From: CBDDKU01 sp965230375
GTDB lineage: Bacteria; Bacteroidota; Bacteroidia; Flavobacteriales_D; Cryomorphaceae
Assembly (NCBI GenBank): GCA_965230375.1
Contig: CBDDKU010000002.1
Location: forward strand, 104,753 to 168,752
Length of the DNA stretch: 64,000 nt
Reading direction: 5' to 3'
Shown: piece by piece, positions 17,472-26,000 of the stretch
Numbering within the stretch: position 1 is the first letter of the stretch
How the letters are laid out: each line of letters begins with the position of its first letter
Notes under the pieces: model-generated
Told to the model about the DNA's origin: nothing
Databases searched by the model: none
The model's input: only the letters and a program-made list of their open reading frames with translations
Made by a program: the position numbers and the translations under genes

Positions 17472-19667
17472 TTGAAATACTGGATACTCATCATTGTCTT
17501 AAATGGAACTGTGCAGTTCGCTCTCGGGCAAGAGCTGCACTTTTCTGATAAGAACGCCGCCGCCATTCCTTGGGTGACCGTGGTGAATACCAACCAAAAT
17601 TTGAAATTGATTTCAAATATGAATGGAGTGGTTTCTGCGAATCAGTTCAAAGATGGAGACAGGCTTATTGCCATTGCATTTGGGTACAACACCGACACCC
17701 TTGTCTATTCATCTGGGCTGAGCGCCTGGACGCTCCAAGTCAAGAATCATCAGCTGGGAGAAGCCGTTGTAACAGCACAGTACGATTCGATAGATTCGCG
17801 AAAGTCACTAAACAAAGTGCGCGTTATTGACGGCACGGAGATGGCCGCCCGTGGAGCGATTACACTCGACGATGTTCTCAAAAACGAAATTAATTTCCGT
17901 GTTGGGAATGACTTTGTTCTCGGTTCTTCGCTCAGCATTCAAGGTGTAGGCGGCGAAGGAGTGTTGATCATGGTTGATGGCGTTCCAGTAGTAGGCCGCT
18001 TGGATGGAAATATAGACTTGAGTCAAATCAACGTGAGTCAAGTAGAGCGCGTGGAAATCGTGGAAGGTCCGCTCTCCGTCAATTATGGGTCAAACGCTAT
18101 TGGTGGAACCATCAACATCATCACCAAAGCGCCAAAAACAAATACCAAAGCTGTCTCCATTGACACCTACACCGAATCTACCGGCCATTTTAACGGCTCG
18201 GCAATTGTGGAGCTCGGGTGGAAGCAGCAGAGTGTGAAATTGGGCTTTGGGAGAAATTACTTTGATGGATGGAGTGAAGGTGATGACCCTTTTTACCACC
18301 AGCGATCAAGCATTGCCGATTCTTCTCGCGAACAAACCTGGAATCCGAAAACCCAGTACTTCGGAGATTTTAAGTTCCGCCAGATCATTGACAAAGGCTT
18401 CATCGAGCTTTTCGGCTCGTATTTCGATGAAGAGATCATAAACCGCGGGACACCAAGAGGTGTTTACGGTGAGACAGCATTCGACGATTACTACCGCACC
18501 CGCCGAATAGACGGTGGCTTGAGAGGGCAAAGAGCATTTTCAAGAGATTGGAGCGGCCGGTTTGTGATTGGGTACAATAAGTTTATTCGAAACAAGGACA
18601 CTTACCTTACAGATTTGACTGGAGTTGAAAGCGAACTCTCTGCAGATCCCGGCCTGGTTGACACATCGGAAGTGTCAGCTTATATGAGCCGTGGGTCGAT
18701 GATCAAAAAGTGGAATCCAACCTTTCAAGCTGAGCTTGGGTACGACTTGCGTTTTGAAAAAGCCACCGGAAAGCGAATCGGTGCCAACGACGAAATTGGT
18801 GACTACGCCTTATTTGCCACTGCCACTTGGAAAATTCACCCGCTTGTGAGCGTAAAGCCTGGCATTCGAAAATCGTACAACACCCGATACGATGCCCCGT
18901 GGGTGCCATCGCTAAACGCCTTGTATACCCCCTTCGAAAACATCCAAGTACGCGCTAGCTACGCCATGGGATTCCGCGCCCCGAGTATTAAGGAGCTGGA
19001 CTTCGACTTTGTCGACATCAATCACAATATTCAGGGAAATGACGACTTGGAAGCCGAAACGAGTCAAAACCTGGCACTATCCGTAAAAAGTACGGTAGCA
19101 AAATTTGGCTGGGAGCTTACCGGTTACTACAACGACATTGAAAACCTGATTACGCTATCTCAAATCAGCGGAACAGAATACTCATACGTAAACATCGGTC
19201 AACGAAGAACCACAGGTGCCAATGCAAGCATCACCTCATCAGTAAAATGGGCCGATGTAAAATTGAGCGTTGCTACAAATGGAGTACAGAACAAGTTGTC
19301 GAATGGTGACTTTTCGCCTCTGACTTTCAGCCCAGAAATAGCAGTACAGACCAGTGTTAAACTCTTTGATACGGGGTGTACACTTCACGCCTACTACAAG
19401 TACAATGGCAAGCGAAAGTCCATATTTATCGGTGAAGACGAGACCCTTTCTGAACAATACGTAGACGCGTTCAGCAATTTGGACTTTTCGGTTTCCAGAA
19501 AGCTATGGAAAGACAAGGTTTACCTACTTGTGGGAGCCAAAAACATATTCGATGTGACCTCACTGAACTCCACGGTTAGTGGCGGTGCCCATCAAGGCGG
19601 CGGGTCGTTTCTGGTAGCAAATGGTATTTCCTATTTCGCTACCCTTAAATTCAACTTCAACCTCTGA
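17472..19667 (+). CDS. TonB-dependent outer-membrane receptor, probable haem receptor
   Basis: A 731-residue receptor. A signal peptide (MKYWILIIVLNGTVQFALGQ) begins at TTG 17472 after AGAAAGG. A carboxypeptidase-like regulatory domain (about 20-100) leads to the plug domain (LGEAVVTAQYDSI, VLIMVDGVPVVGRLDG, VERVEIVEGPLSVNYGSNA) and a 22-strand barrel that ends ISYFATLKFNFNL. The segment YAMGFRAPSIKELDF followed by GNDDLEAE resembles the FRAP/NPDL box of haem receptors such as HmuR and HemR, which supports haem as substrate. It would import the ligand across the outer membrane with TonB-ExbBD energy. An ATG at 17346 would overlap the previous gene and add 42 hydrophilic residues before the signal, so it was rejected. 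Confidence 0.85.
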   Translation: MKYWILIIVLNGTVQFALGQELHFSDKNAAAIPWVTVVNTNQNLKLISNMNGVVSANQFKDGDRLIAIAFGYNTDTLVYSSGLSAWTLQVKNHQLGEAVVTAQYDSIDSRKSLNKVRVIDGTEMAARGAITLDDVLKNEINFRVGNDFVLGSSLSIQGVGGEGVLIMVDGVPVVGRLDGNIDLSQINVSQVERVEIVEGPLSVNYGSNAIGGTINIITKAPKTNTKAVSIDTYTESTGHFNGSAIVELGWKQQSVKLGFGRNYFDGWSEGDDPFYHQRSSIADSSREQTWNPKTQYFGDFKFRQIIDKGFIELFGSYFDEEIINRGTPRGVYGETAFDDYYRTRRIDGGLRGQRAFSRDWSGRFVIGYNKFIRNKDTYLTDLTGVESELSADPGLVDTSEVSAYMSRGSMIKKWNPTFQAELGYDLRFEKATGKRIGANDEIGDYALFATATWKIHPLVSVKPGIRKSYNTRYDAPWVPSLNALYTPFENIQVRASYAMGFRAPSIKELDFDFVDINHNIQGNDDLEAETSQNLALSVKSTVAKFGWELTGYYNDIENLITLSQISGTEYSYVNIGQRRTTGANASITSSVKWADVKLSVATNGVQNKLSNGDFSPLTFSPEIAVQTSVKLFDTGCTLHAYYKYNGKRKSIFIGEDETLSEQYVDAFSNLDFSVSRKLWKDKVYLLVGAKNIFDVTSLNSTVSGGAHQGGGSFLVANGISYFATLKFNFNL

Positions 19668-19669
19668 TT

Positions 19670-20638
19670 ATGAAAATCAATTTGCTTACACTTTCCATTT
19701 TTGCATTGATTTTTGCCTCGTGCGAGAAGGATGAAATTCCTGTAGAAGCTGCTCAACGTGGGGAGATTTCTTCGAACTCAGTTGATATGGGAGCGGGCTA
19801 TCCCAACCAGGTGTATTTCAACTTCGATTTGAATGGCGCTACTGGTTTTACTGAGAACACAGCCTGGGATATCGGGCTCGAAGGCGGAGCTGATGGTTAT
19901 AAAATCATACTCAATGATGCCAGATTGATGAGTGCGTGGAAGTCAGATTCAAAAGATATCCAAACAGCGAGCGACACGTTAGGATTTGGCCAGGGGAAAG
20001 TGATCGAGAATGCCAACTTGGTTTACGACCAGCCAGCTTTGGGCGATTGGCGAACGGAAACTCCCGTCTATCTTCTGGATCTGGGATACAATAGCGCCGG
20101 TCAGCATCTCGGCTACTATTGGCTTCAAGTACAACATTCAGATTCTTATGAATACGCGATTGCCTTCAGAGAAATGGACACAGAAGGCACCGCGACCATC
20201 ACGATACCCAAGACAGAAGGATTGTCTTACAGTCTTTACTCCCTGGTAAATCGAGAGTCTATCCAAATACCCACCGACAACGACTGGCACATTCGCTTTA
20301 CGCGATTCACCCACCAGTTTGATGACCCACCCCTCGCCTACCTCGTTACTGGCGTCTTACTCAACCCCAATAGCACCTATGCCATTGAAGTGTTGGACGT
20401 ACCATTTGACGAAATAGATGCAGAAACCGTTGGAAACATCGACTTCACAAATGCTCCCGACGAGATTGGCTACGATTGGAAGTTCTACAACTTCGACCTG
20501 GCTTCCTATGAAGTAGATGCCACTCGTTCTTGGGTCATTCAGACCTCGGCTGGGTACTATTACAAACTTCGTTTTATCGACTTTTACAGCGAAGATGGCG
20601 TTGTTGGCCATCCGCAATTTGAGTTTAGCTTAATCTAA
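19670..20638 (+). CDS. HmuY-family haem-binding lipoprotein
   Basis: A 322-residue lipoprotein with lipobox LIFASC (Cys near residue 18), so it should be anchored in the outer membrane and possibly surface exposed. The body fits the HmuY family: WDIGLEGG near the front, WHIRFTRF in the middle and the C-terminal block SWVIQTSAGYYYKLRFIDFY that closes HmuY folds. HmuY proteins capture haem and pass it to a TonB-dependent receptor (HmuR). The start codon lies 2 bases after the receptor stop, so the two are co-transcribed. It is paralogous to the T9SS-secreted protein at 15252, giving two differently anchored haem binders in one operon. Confidence 0.82.
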   Translation: MKINLLTLSIFALIFASCEKDEIPVEAAQRGEISSNSVDMGAGYPNQVYFNFDLNGATGFTENTAWDIGLEGGADGYKIILNDARLMSAWKSDSKDIQTASDTLGFGQGKVIENANLVYDQPALGDWRTETPVYLLDLGYNSAGQHLGYYWLQVQHSDSYEYAIAFREMDTEGTATITIPKTEGLSYSLYSLVNRESIQIPTDNDWHIRFTRFTHQFDDPPLAYLVTGVLLNPNSTYAIEVLDVPFDEIDAETVGNIDFTNAPDEIGYDWKFYNFDLASYEVDATRSWVIQTSAGYYYKLRFIDFYSEDGVVGHPQFEFSLI

Positions 20639-20669
20639 TTCGGCTTTTATCTTTGGCAAAAAGCTGAAG

Positions 20670-21263
20670 ATGAATATTGAATTAGCTGTTGAACACCTGA
20701 ATCGTGTTGACTCAGACTTAGCGAAGATTATCGATCAAGTTGGGCTCATTGAAGTTCCACCGCCCAAAAGCGACTTTGAGACGCTAGTTGATTCGGTTGT
20801 CTCCCAACAGCTATCCACAAAGGCTGCAGCTACCATCATGTCTCGGGTCAACCAAGTGCTCGACTTTGTGATTTTACCGGCTCAGATTCTCGAAACACCG
20901 GCAGAATATCTTCGGTCTGCTGGCCTTTCCCGACAAAAGGTCAAATACGTCTATGCCATTTCTGAAGCCTTTATGAAAGACCCAAGCCTAAACACCAAGC
21001 TTCACACTATGACCGATGAAGATGTGATCTCCGAGTTGACCAAGATCAAGGGTGTTGGGGTCTGGACGGCTCAAATGTTTCTTATGTTCACCTTACTGCG
21101 CGAAGATGTTTTTCCCGTTGGGGATCTAGGCATTCGCAAAGGAATGGAAAAGCACTTTTTTGGAGGAGAAAAGCAAGATCACCAAACGCTGATCGATCGC
21201 GCCGACCGATGGAAGCCTTTTCGGTCTGTGGCTTCGCTTTATATCTGGCGAAGCGGAAATTAA
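20670..21263 (+). CDS. DNA-3-methyladenine glycosylase, AlkA/HhH-GPD type
   Basis: A 197-residue base-excision repair enzyme. Helix-hairpin-helix motif LTKIKGVGVWTAQMF (about 118-132) is followed by the conserved catalytic aspartate in FPVGDLGIRKG. The front block FETLVDSVVSQQLSTKAA is typical of compact AlkA-like glycosylases (bacterial and archaeal AlkA/MPG2 types) that remove 3-methyladenine and other alkylated purines. It lacks the N-terminal domain of E. coli AlkA. It follows the haem operon by 31 bases on the same strand but is functionally unrelated. The shared terminator downstream is oriented mainly for the opposite gene. Confidence 0.92.
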   Translation: MNIELAVEHLNRVDSDLAKIIDQVGLIEVPPPKSDFETLVDSVVSQQLSTKAAATIMSRVNQVLDFVILPAQILETPAEYLRSAGLSRQKVKYVYAISEAFMKDPSLNTKLHTMTDEDVISELTKIKGVGVWTAQMFLMFTLLREDVFPVGDLGIRKGMEKHFFGGEKQDHQTLIDRADRWKPFRSVASLYIWRSGN

Positions 21264-21291
21264 AAAAGCCATCAACATGAGCTGATGGCTT
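21262..21291 (-). terminator. Rho-independent terminator between convergent genes
   Basis: A 9-bp stem (AAGCCATCA 21266-21274 with TGATGGCTT 21283-21291, 8-base loop) has a run of six T residues on the minus strand. It lies 24 bases past the stop of the small minus-strand gene and immediately after the plus-strand glycosylase stop, so it can serve both. Confidence 0.85.
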
Positions 21292-21314
21292 AATGTTTCA
21301 TATTGAGTGAAGAC

Positions 21315-21575
21315 CTATTTTGTCGCCGCCCACTTATGCACCTCGGTTCTAAACCACTGGTCAGCAGCGTCGGTCCACTTGTAGTTATCGCGCAGATAAC
21401 TTACCGTTGCTTTCTCAATATCGGTGTAGACATCACCATCAGCAACTGCTTTGTATAGAGACTTGGCATCTTCCACAGAAATCTGCCCATCACCCGCTCC
21501 GGCAGTTAGTTTATCTGCTAAGTCAATAAGCTCGCCATCGTATTTGTGGCCATCAATCGTTTTGTAGTACGACAT
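21315..21575 (-). CDS. Small conserved hypothetical protein, EF-hand-like segment
   Basis: An 86-residue, probably cytoplasmic protein with no signal or membrane segment. The segment AGAGDGQISVEDAKSLYKAV resembles an EF-hand-like Asp/Gly loop followed by a helix, and the C-terminus is WFRTEVHKWAATK. I recall short proteins of this type as conserved hypotheticals in several phyla but cannot give a function. It has its own terminator and about 130 bases of non-coding DNA upstream before fic, which is divergent. Base composition is like the core genes, unlike fic. Confidence 0.72.
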   Translation of the reverse strand: MSYYKTIDGHKYDGELIDLADKLTAGAGDGQISVEDAKSLYKAVADGDVYTDIEKATVSYLRDNYKWTDAADQWFRTEVHKWAATK

Positions 21576-21707
21576 ATTGGAAGTTTTAATTGGTTAAGCC
21601 CTTAAATTAATTAAACCAGCCTTTATCTCCTAACAACAATCAAGTTCTAAATCATTTCTGAGAAACTTCACTGGGACTGATTATTTTAGTGGTTGACCAA
21701 AAAGAAA

Positions 21708-22793
21708 ATGAGCAAAACTAATTTTCATAACACATCTTTCATCATAGAGCCATTGCCCCCAAGGGTTGACTGTGAATCTGTGGCTATTCTTAAGCAACTC
21801 AACAAAGCTTCGCGAGCTTTAGGACAGTTAAAAGGGGAAGTATCAAAAATCCCAAATTCTCAAATATTACTTGATACCCTTACGCTTCAAGAAGCAAAAG
21901 ACAGTAATGAGATTGAAAATATCGTTACCACCGATGATGAAATGTACCAAGCAAGCATTGATGAAACTATTGCTTCTGTAACGGCTAAAGAAGCTCTCAA
22001 TTATTCGAGTGCTATAAAACTGGGGCTGGATATTGTACGTAATACGAGATTGCTAACTACCAACGACATTTCAAGAATCCAACACATCATTTCGCCCAAT
22101 CACCCAATTCGGAAGATTCCGGGAACGGTTTTAAAAAACCCAAAAACAAAAGAAGTGGTTTACACACCGCCGCAGCAATATGATGAAATAAAAGCCTTGC
22201 TCGATAATTTGGAACGATATATCAACGTACCTGAATTTCACGAAATAGACACTTTGATAAAAATGCCCATCATCCATTTTCAATTTGAGAGCATTCATCC
22301 ATTTTTTGACGGCAATGGAAGAACAGGTCGTTTATTAAACATATTGTATTTGGTTCAGCAAGGTTTATTAGATCTTCCTGTACTCTACTTGAGTAGTTAC
22401 ATCATAAAAAACAAAAGCGACTATTACCGTTTGATACAAGAAGTGCGCTCAAAAGACAGTTGGGAAGAATGGATCATATGGATGCTGAAAGGTGTTGAAA
22501 TTACCGCCAGAGAAACCATCGTAGTAGTTAACAGAATAAAGGTGCTGATGGATAACTACAAAAAGGAAATACGCAGCAACTTTAGCTTCTACAGCCACGA
22601 TTTAATTAATATCCTTTTTAAGCACCCTTATTCTAAAATCAGTTTTCTAGAGAAAGAATTAAGGATCCACAGACATACTGCAAGTTTGTATTTAAACAAG
22701 TTGACAAAAGCAAAAATGCTTACAAGGGTTAAAATTGGGCGAAGTAATTATTATATAAATGAACCGCTATTGAAAATTTTAAAGGAAAGATAA
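21708..22793 (+). CDS. Fic-domain AMP-transferase with C-terminal winged helix, class II
   Basis: A 361-residue Fic protein. The catalytic motif HPFFDGNGRTGR is complete (about residues 197-208), so it should transfer AMP from ATP to a target hydroxyl. The inhibitory motif SNEIEN (66-71) matches (S/T)xxxE(G/N) and lies N-terminal to the Fic fold, making it a class II self-inhibited protein with no separate antitoxin. An N-terminal Fic_N-like region and a C-terminal winged-helix segment (about 305-361) complete the common Bacteroidota architecture. ATG 21708 was preferred over TTG 21693. The gene is visibly AT-richer than its neighbours and is followed by an unusual repeat array, which suggests horizontal acquisition. 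Its target is unknown. Confidence 0.9.
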   Translation: MSKTNFHNTSFIIEPLPPRVDCESVAILKQLNKASRALGQLKGEVSKIPNSQILLDTLTLQEAKDSNEIENIVTTDDEMYQASIDETIASVTAKEALNYSSAIKLGLDIVRNTRLLTTNDISRIQHIISPNHPIRKIPGTVLKNPKTKEVVYTPPQQYDEIKALLDNLERYINVPEFHEIDTLIKMPIIHFQFESIHPFFDGNGRTGRLLNILYLVQQGLLDLPVLYLSSYIIKNKSDYYRLIQEVRSKDSWEEWIIWMLKGVEITARETIVVVNRIKVLMDNYKKEIRSNFSFYSHDLINILFKHPYSKISFLEKELRIHRHTASLYLNKLTKAKMLTRVKIGRSNYYINEPLLKILKER

Positions 22794-22794
22794 T

Positions 22795-23025
22795 ATGTAC
22801 AGGAAAGCAGACATTTTTGTACATGTCTAGAAACATGTACAAGAAAGTGGACATTATTGTACATATACGGAGAACATGTATATGAATGTGTACATTATTG
22901 TACACATTTGAAATACATGCATAGAAAAACGGATTTGCCCTACAATTGAATTCGACATGGATAAGAGAGGACATAGAAGAAACTTGATTTCAAGTATGCA
23001 CAAGAAATATCGTTTTCTTGTGCAA
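22795..23025. repeat. Degenerate tandem array of six ~40-bp palindromic units
   Basis: Six unit starts lie at 22795, 22835, 22876, 22917, 22957 and 22996, spaced 40, 41, 41, 40 and 39 bases. Units 1-3 read ATGTACA-like, about 16 bases containing GGACATTATT or a close variant, then TGTACAT-like. That makes a 30-base element with inverted ends plus a 10-11-base variable spacer. Units 4 and 5 are decayed. Unit 6 is again 30 bases and its ends are TGCACAAGAAA and TTTCTTGTGCA, an 11-bp perfect hairpin (22997-23007 with 23014-23024) in which both arms differ from units 1-2 in a compensating way. The array fills the gene-free gap between fic and icmF (22794-23094). The last 70 bases hold nothing I can name. 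No T run follows the hairpin on either strand. Confidence 0.8.
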
Positions 23026-23094
23026 AGAATCGAAGTAAACATACCTAAACTTCCAGCTCCTAAACACCGTAACCCAAGCCAAGTATAGCTTCGA

Positions 23095-26000
23095 TTACAT
23101 ATTCCTTCGGTACTGCCCTCCCACTTCGAAAAGCGCAGAAGTGATCTGACCAAGAGAGCAATATTTCACAGCTTCCATGAGATATTCAAAAACATTCTCA
23201 TTTCGCAAGGCAGCTTCCTGCACTTCTTTGAGAGCCGTTTCCACCTTGTCGGCATTGCGCTTGTGCAGCATATCTCGCGTTTCGATCTGATCTTTCTTCT
23301 CTTCTTCGGTAGCACGGATAACTTCACCCGGAGTGACCGTAGGCGATCCTTTGCTGCTCAGGAAGGTGTTCACACCGATCAACGGCAATTCTCCCGTGTG
23401 CTTCAAGGTCTCGTAGTACATACTCTCCTCCTGAATCTGACTGCGCTGGTACATGGTTTCCATGGCTCCAAGCACCCCACCCCTTTCGGTGATGCGGTCA
23501 AACTCCGTAAGAACAGCTTCTTCAACCAGATCAGTAAGCTCTTCGATGATAAACGATCCCTGGATTGGGTTCTCATTTTTGGCGAGCCCCAATTCCTTGT
23601 TGATGATCATTTGGATGGCAATCGCTCTTCTTACAGATTCTTCTGTAGGCGTTGTGATCGCTTCATCGTAGGCATTGGTGTGGAGCGAATTACAGTTATC
23701 GTAGATCGCGTAAAGCGCTTGCAACGTGGTACGGATATCGTTGAAGTCAATCTCCTGCGCGTGTAGCGATCGCCCAGAAGTTTGGATGTGGTATTTCAAC
23801 ATCTGTGCTCTCGGATTAGCTCCATATTTATCGCGAAGAGCCTTAGACCAGATTCTCCGAGCAACACGCCCGATAACAGCGTATTCGGGATCAATTCCAT
23901 TTGAGAAGAAGAAGGATAAATTCGGTCCAAAGGCGTTGATATCCATTCCTCGACTCAGGTAGTACTCTACATAGGTAAATCCGTTGGCCAAAGTAAAGGC
24001 GAGCTGGGTAATTGGATTAGCTCCAGCCTCGGCAATGTGGTAACCAGAAATAGATACCGAATAGAAGTTCCTGACTTTCTGATCAATGAAATACTGTTGT
24101 ACATCACCCATCAAGCGAAGGGCGAATTCCGTACTGAAAATACAGGTGTTTTGCGCCTGATCTTCTTTGAGAATATCGGCTTGAACCGTTCCGCGAACTA
24201 CGCTCAGGGTCTTAGCCTTGATCTCTGCATAAACATCGGCTGGTAAAACTTGATCTCCCGTTACACCTAGGAGCATAAGACCGAGACCGTCATTTCCTTC
24301 TGGAAGATCTCCGCGATACTCGGGGCGCTTGGCTCCTTTCTCCTTGTAGATCTTTTGAATTTTCTTTTCAATGTCCTTTTCAAGGCCGTTTTCCTTGATG
24401 TACTTCTCACATTGTTGATCGATCGCGGCGTTCATAAAGAATCCAAGCAACATAGGCGCTGGCCCGTTGATGGTCATACTTACCGATGTGGTTGGGTCGC
24501 ATAGATCGAATCCTGAGTAGAGCTTTTTAGCGTCGTCCAAACAGCAGATACTCACCCCAGAGTTTCCGATTTTCCCGTAGATATCAGGACGGTGATCGGG
24601 GTCGTTTCCGTAAAGGGTTACCGAGTCAAAAGCCGTACTCAAACGCGCTGCTGGCATTCCCTGGCTCACGTAGTGAAAACGACGATTGGTACGCTCTGGT
24701 CCACCTTCACCGGCAAACATACGCGTGGGGTCTTCGCCTACCCGTTTGAATGGGTAAATCCCTGAAGTGTAAGGGAATGATCCCGGCACATTCTCCTGAA
24801 GCTGCCAGCGGAGTACATCTCCCCAGCTTCGGTACTTTGGCAAGGACACTTTTGGCACTTGGGTGTGACTTAATGACTCCGTGTGAGTCGCCACTTTAAT
24901 TTCTTTGTCACGCACCTTGAAAACAAATTCTGGAGCAGCGTACCGATCTTTAAGACCTTGCCATTGCATAATAGCGTCCCAGTTGTGTGGATCTAAATCT
25001 TTTTTCAAGCTTTCAAACTCGGCGTCGAGCTTTTGAACCAACTCTGAGTGCGAATCAGAGACTTCTTCGTTTTTCACTTTGTTCGGACCACCGAGGTGGG
25101 CGATACTCGTAGCCAATCCGTAAAGTTTGTCGGCTGTATCGGCTTGAGCGCGTACCTTTTTATCATACGCGCGATTGTTCTCTGAAATCTCAGACAAGTA
25201 TCGGGTGCGATCTGGCGGAATGATGTAGATTTTCTCCGACATCTCGCTGCTCACTCCAAACTGAGAGTTCAGTTTGGCTCCGGTCTTTTCGACCAGCTCA
25301 TTCATGATCTTTCGGTAGAGAGAGTTCATTCCCGGATCATTAAACTGCGAGGCAATGGTTCCAAAAACCGGTAAGTCTTCGTCAGCAACATCCCATTTCT
25401 GGTGATTGCGCTTGTATTGCTTCTTCACATCGCGAAGGGCATCCAAAGCGCCGCGCTTATCGAATTTATTGAGGGCAATCACATCGGCAAAATCGAGCAT
25501 GTCGATTTTCTCCAACTGTGTGGCCGCACCGTATTCAGGTGTCATCACGTAAAGAGAAACGTCTGAGTGATCGAGAATCTCGGTATCACTCTGGCCAATT
25601 CCCGATGTTTCGAGAATGATCAAGTCAAAATCAGATGCTTTTAAAATACTCAGTGCATCGGCTACGTGCTTGCTGAGTGCCAAATTGCTCTGGCGGGTAG
25701 CCAAACTTCGCATGTAAACGCGTCCATTGTTTACTGAGTTCATGCGGATACGGTCACCGAGCAGGGCTCCACCTGTCTTTCGCTTAGATGGATCGACTGA
25801 AACGATCGCCAATCTCTTGTCTTCAAAATCGATTAGGAAACGGCGGATCAACTCATCAACCAAGGAAGACTTTCCTGCTCCACCCGTACCTGTAATACCC
25901 AGTATCGGCGTATTGGCTTTCGCGGCCATATCGCGCACTTTTTGGATTTCATCATTAAAAGACTCAGGATTGTTTTCCGCTGCCGAGATCAAGTGAGCTA

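Noticed and set aside
21315..22793. Small acidic protein and fic as a toxin-antitoxin pair
   Set aside because: The two genes are divergent with a 132-base gap, differ in composition, and this Fic protein carries its own inhibitory motif, so no separate antitoxin is needed.
22795..23025. CRISPR array
   Set aside because: The repeats are degenerate, the variable spacers are only 10-11 bases and no cas gene is nearby.
22729..23153. Minus-strand frames through the repeat array (81 and 99 codons)
   Set aside because: Their products are repetitive hydrophobic translations of the 40-bp units, with the frame changing from unit to unit because 40 is not a multiple of three.
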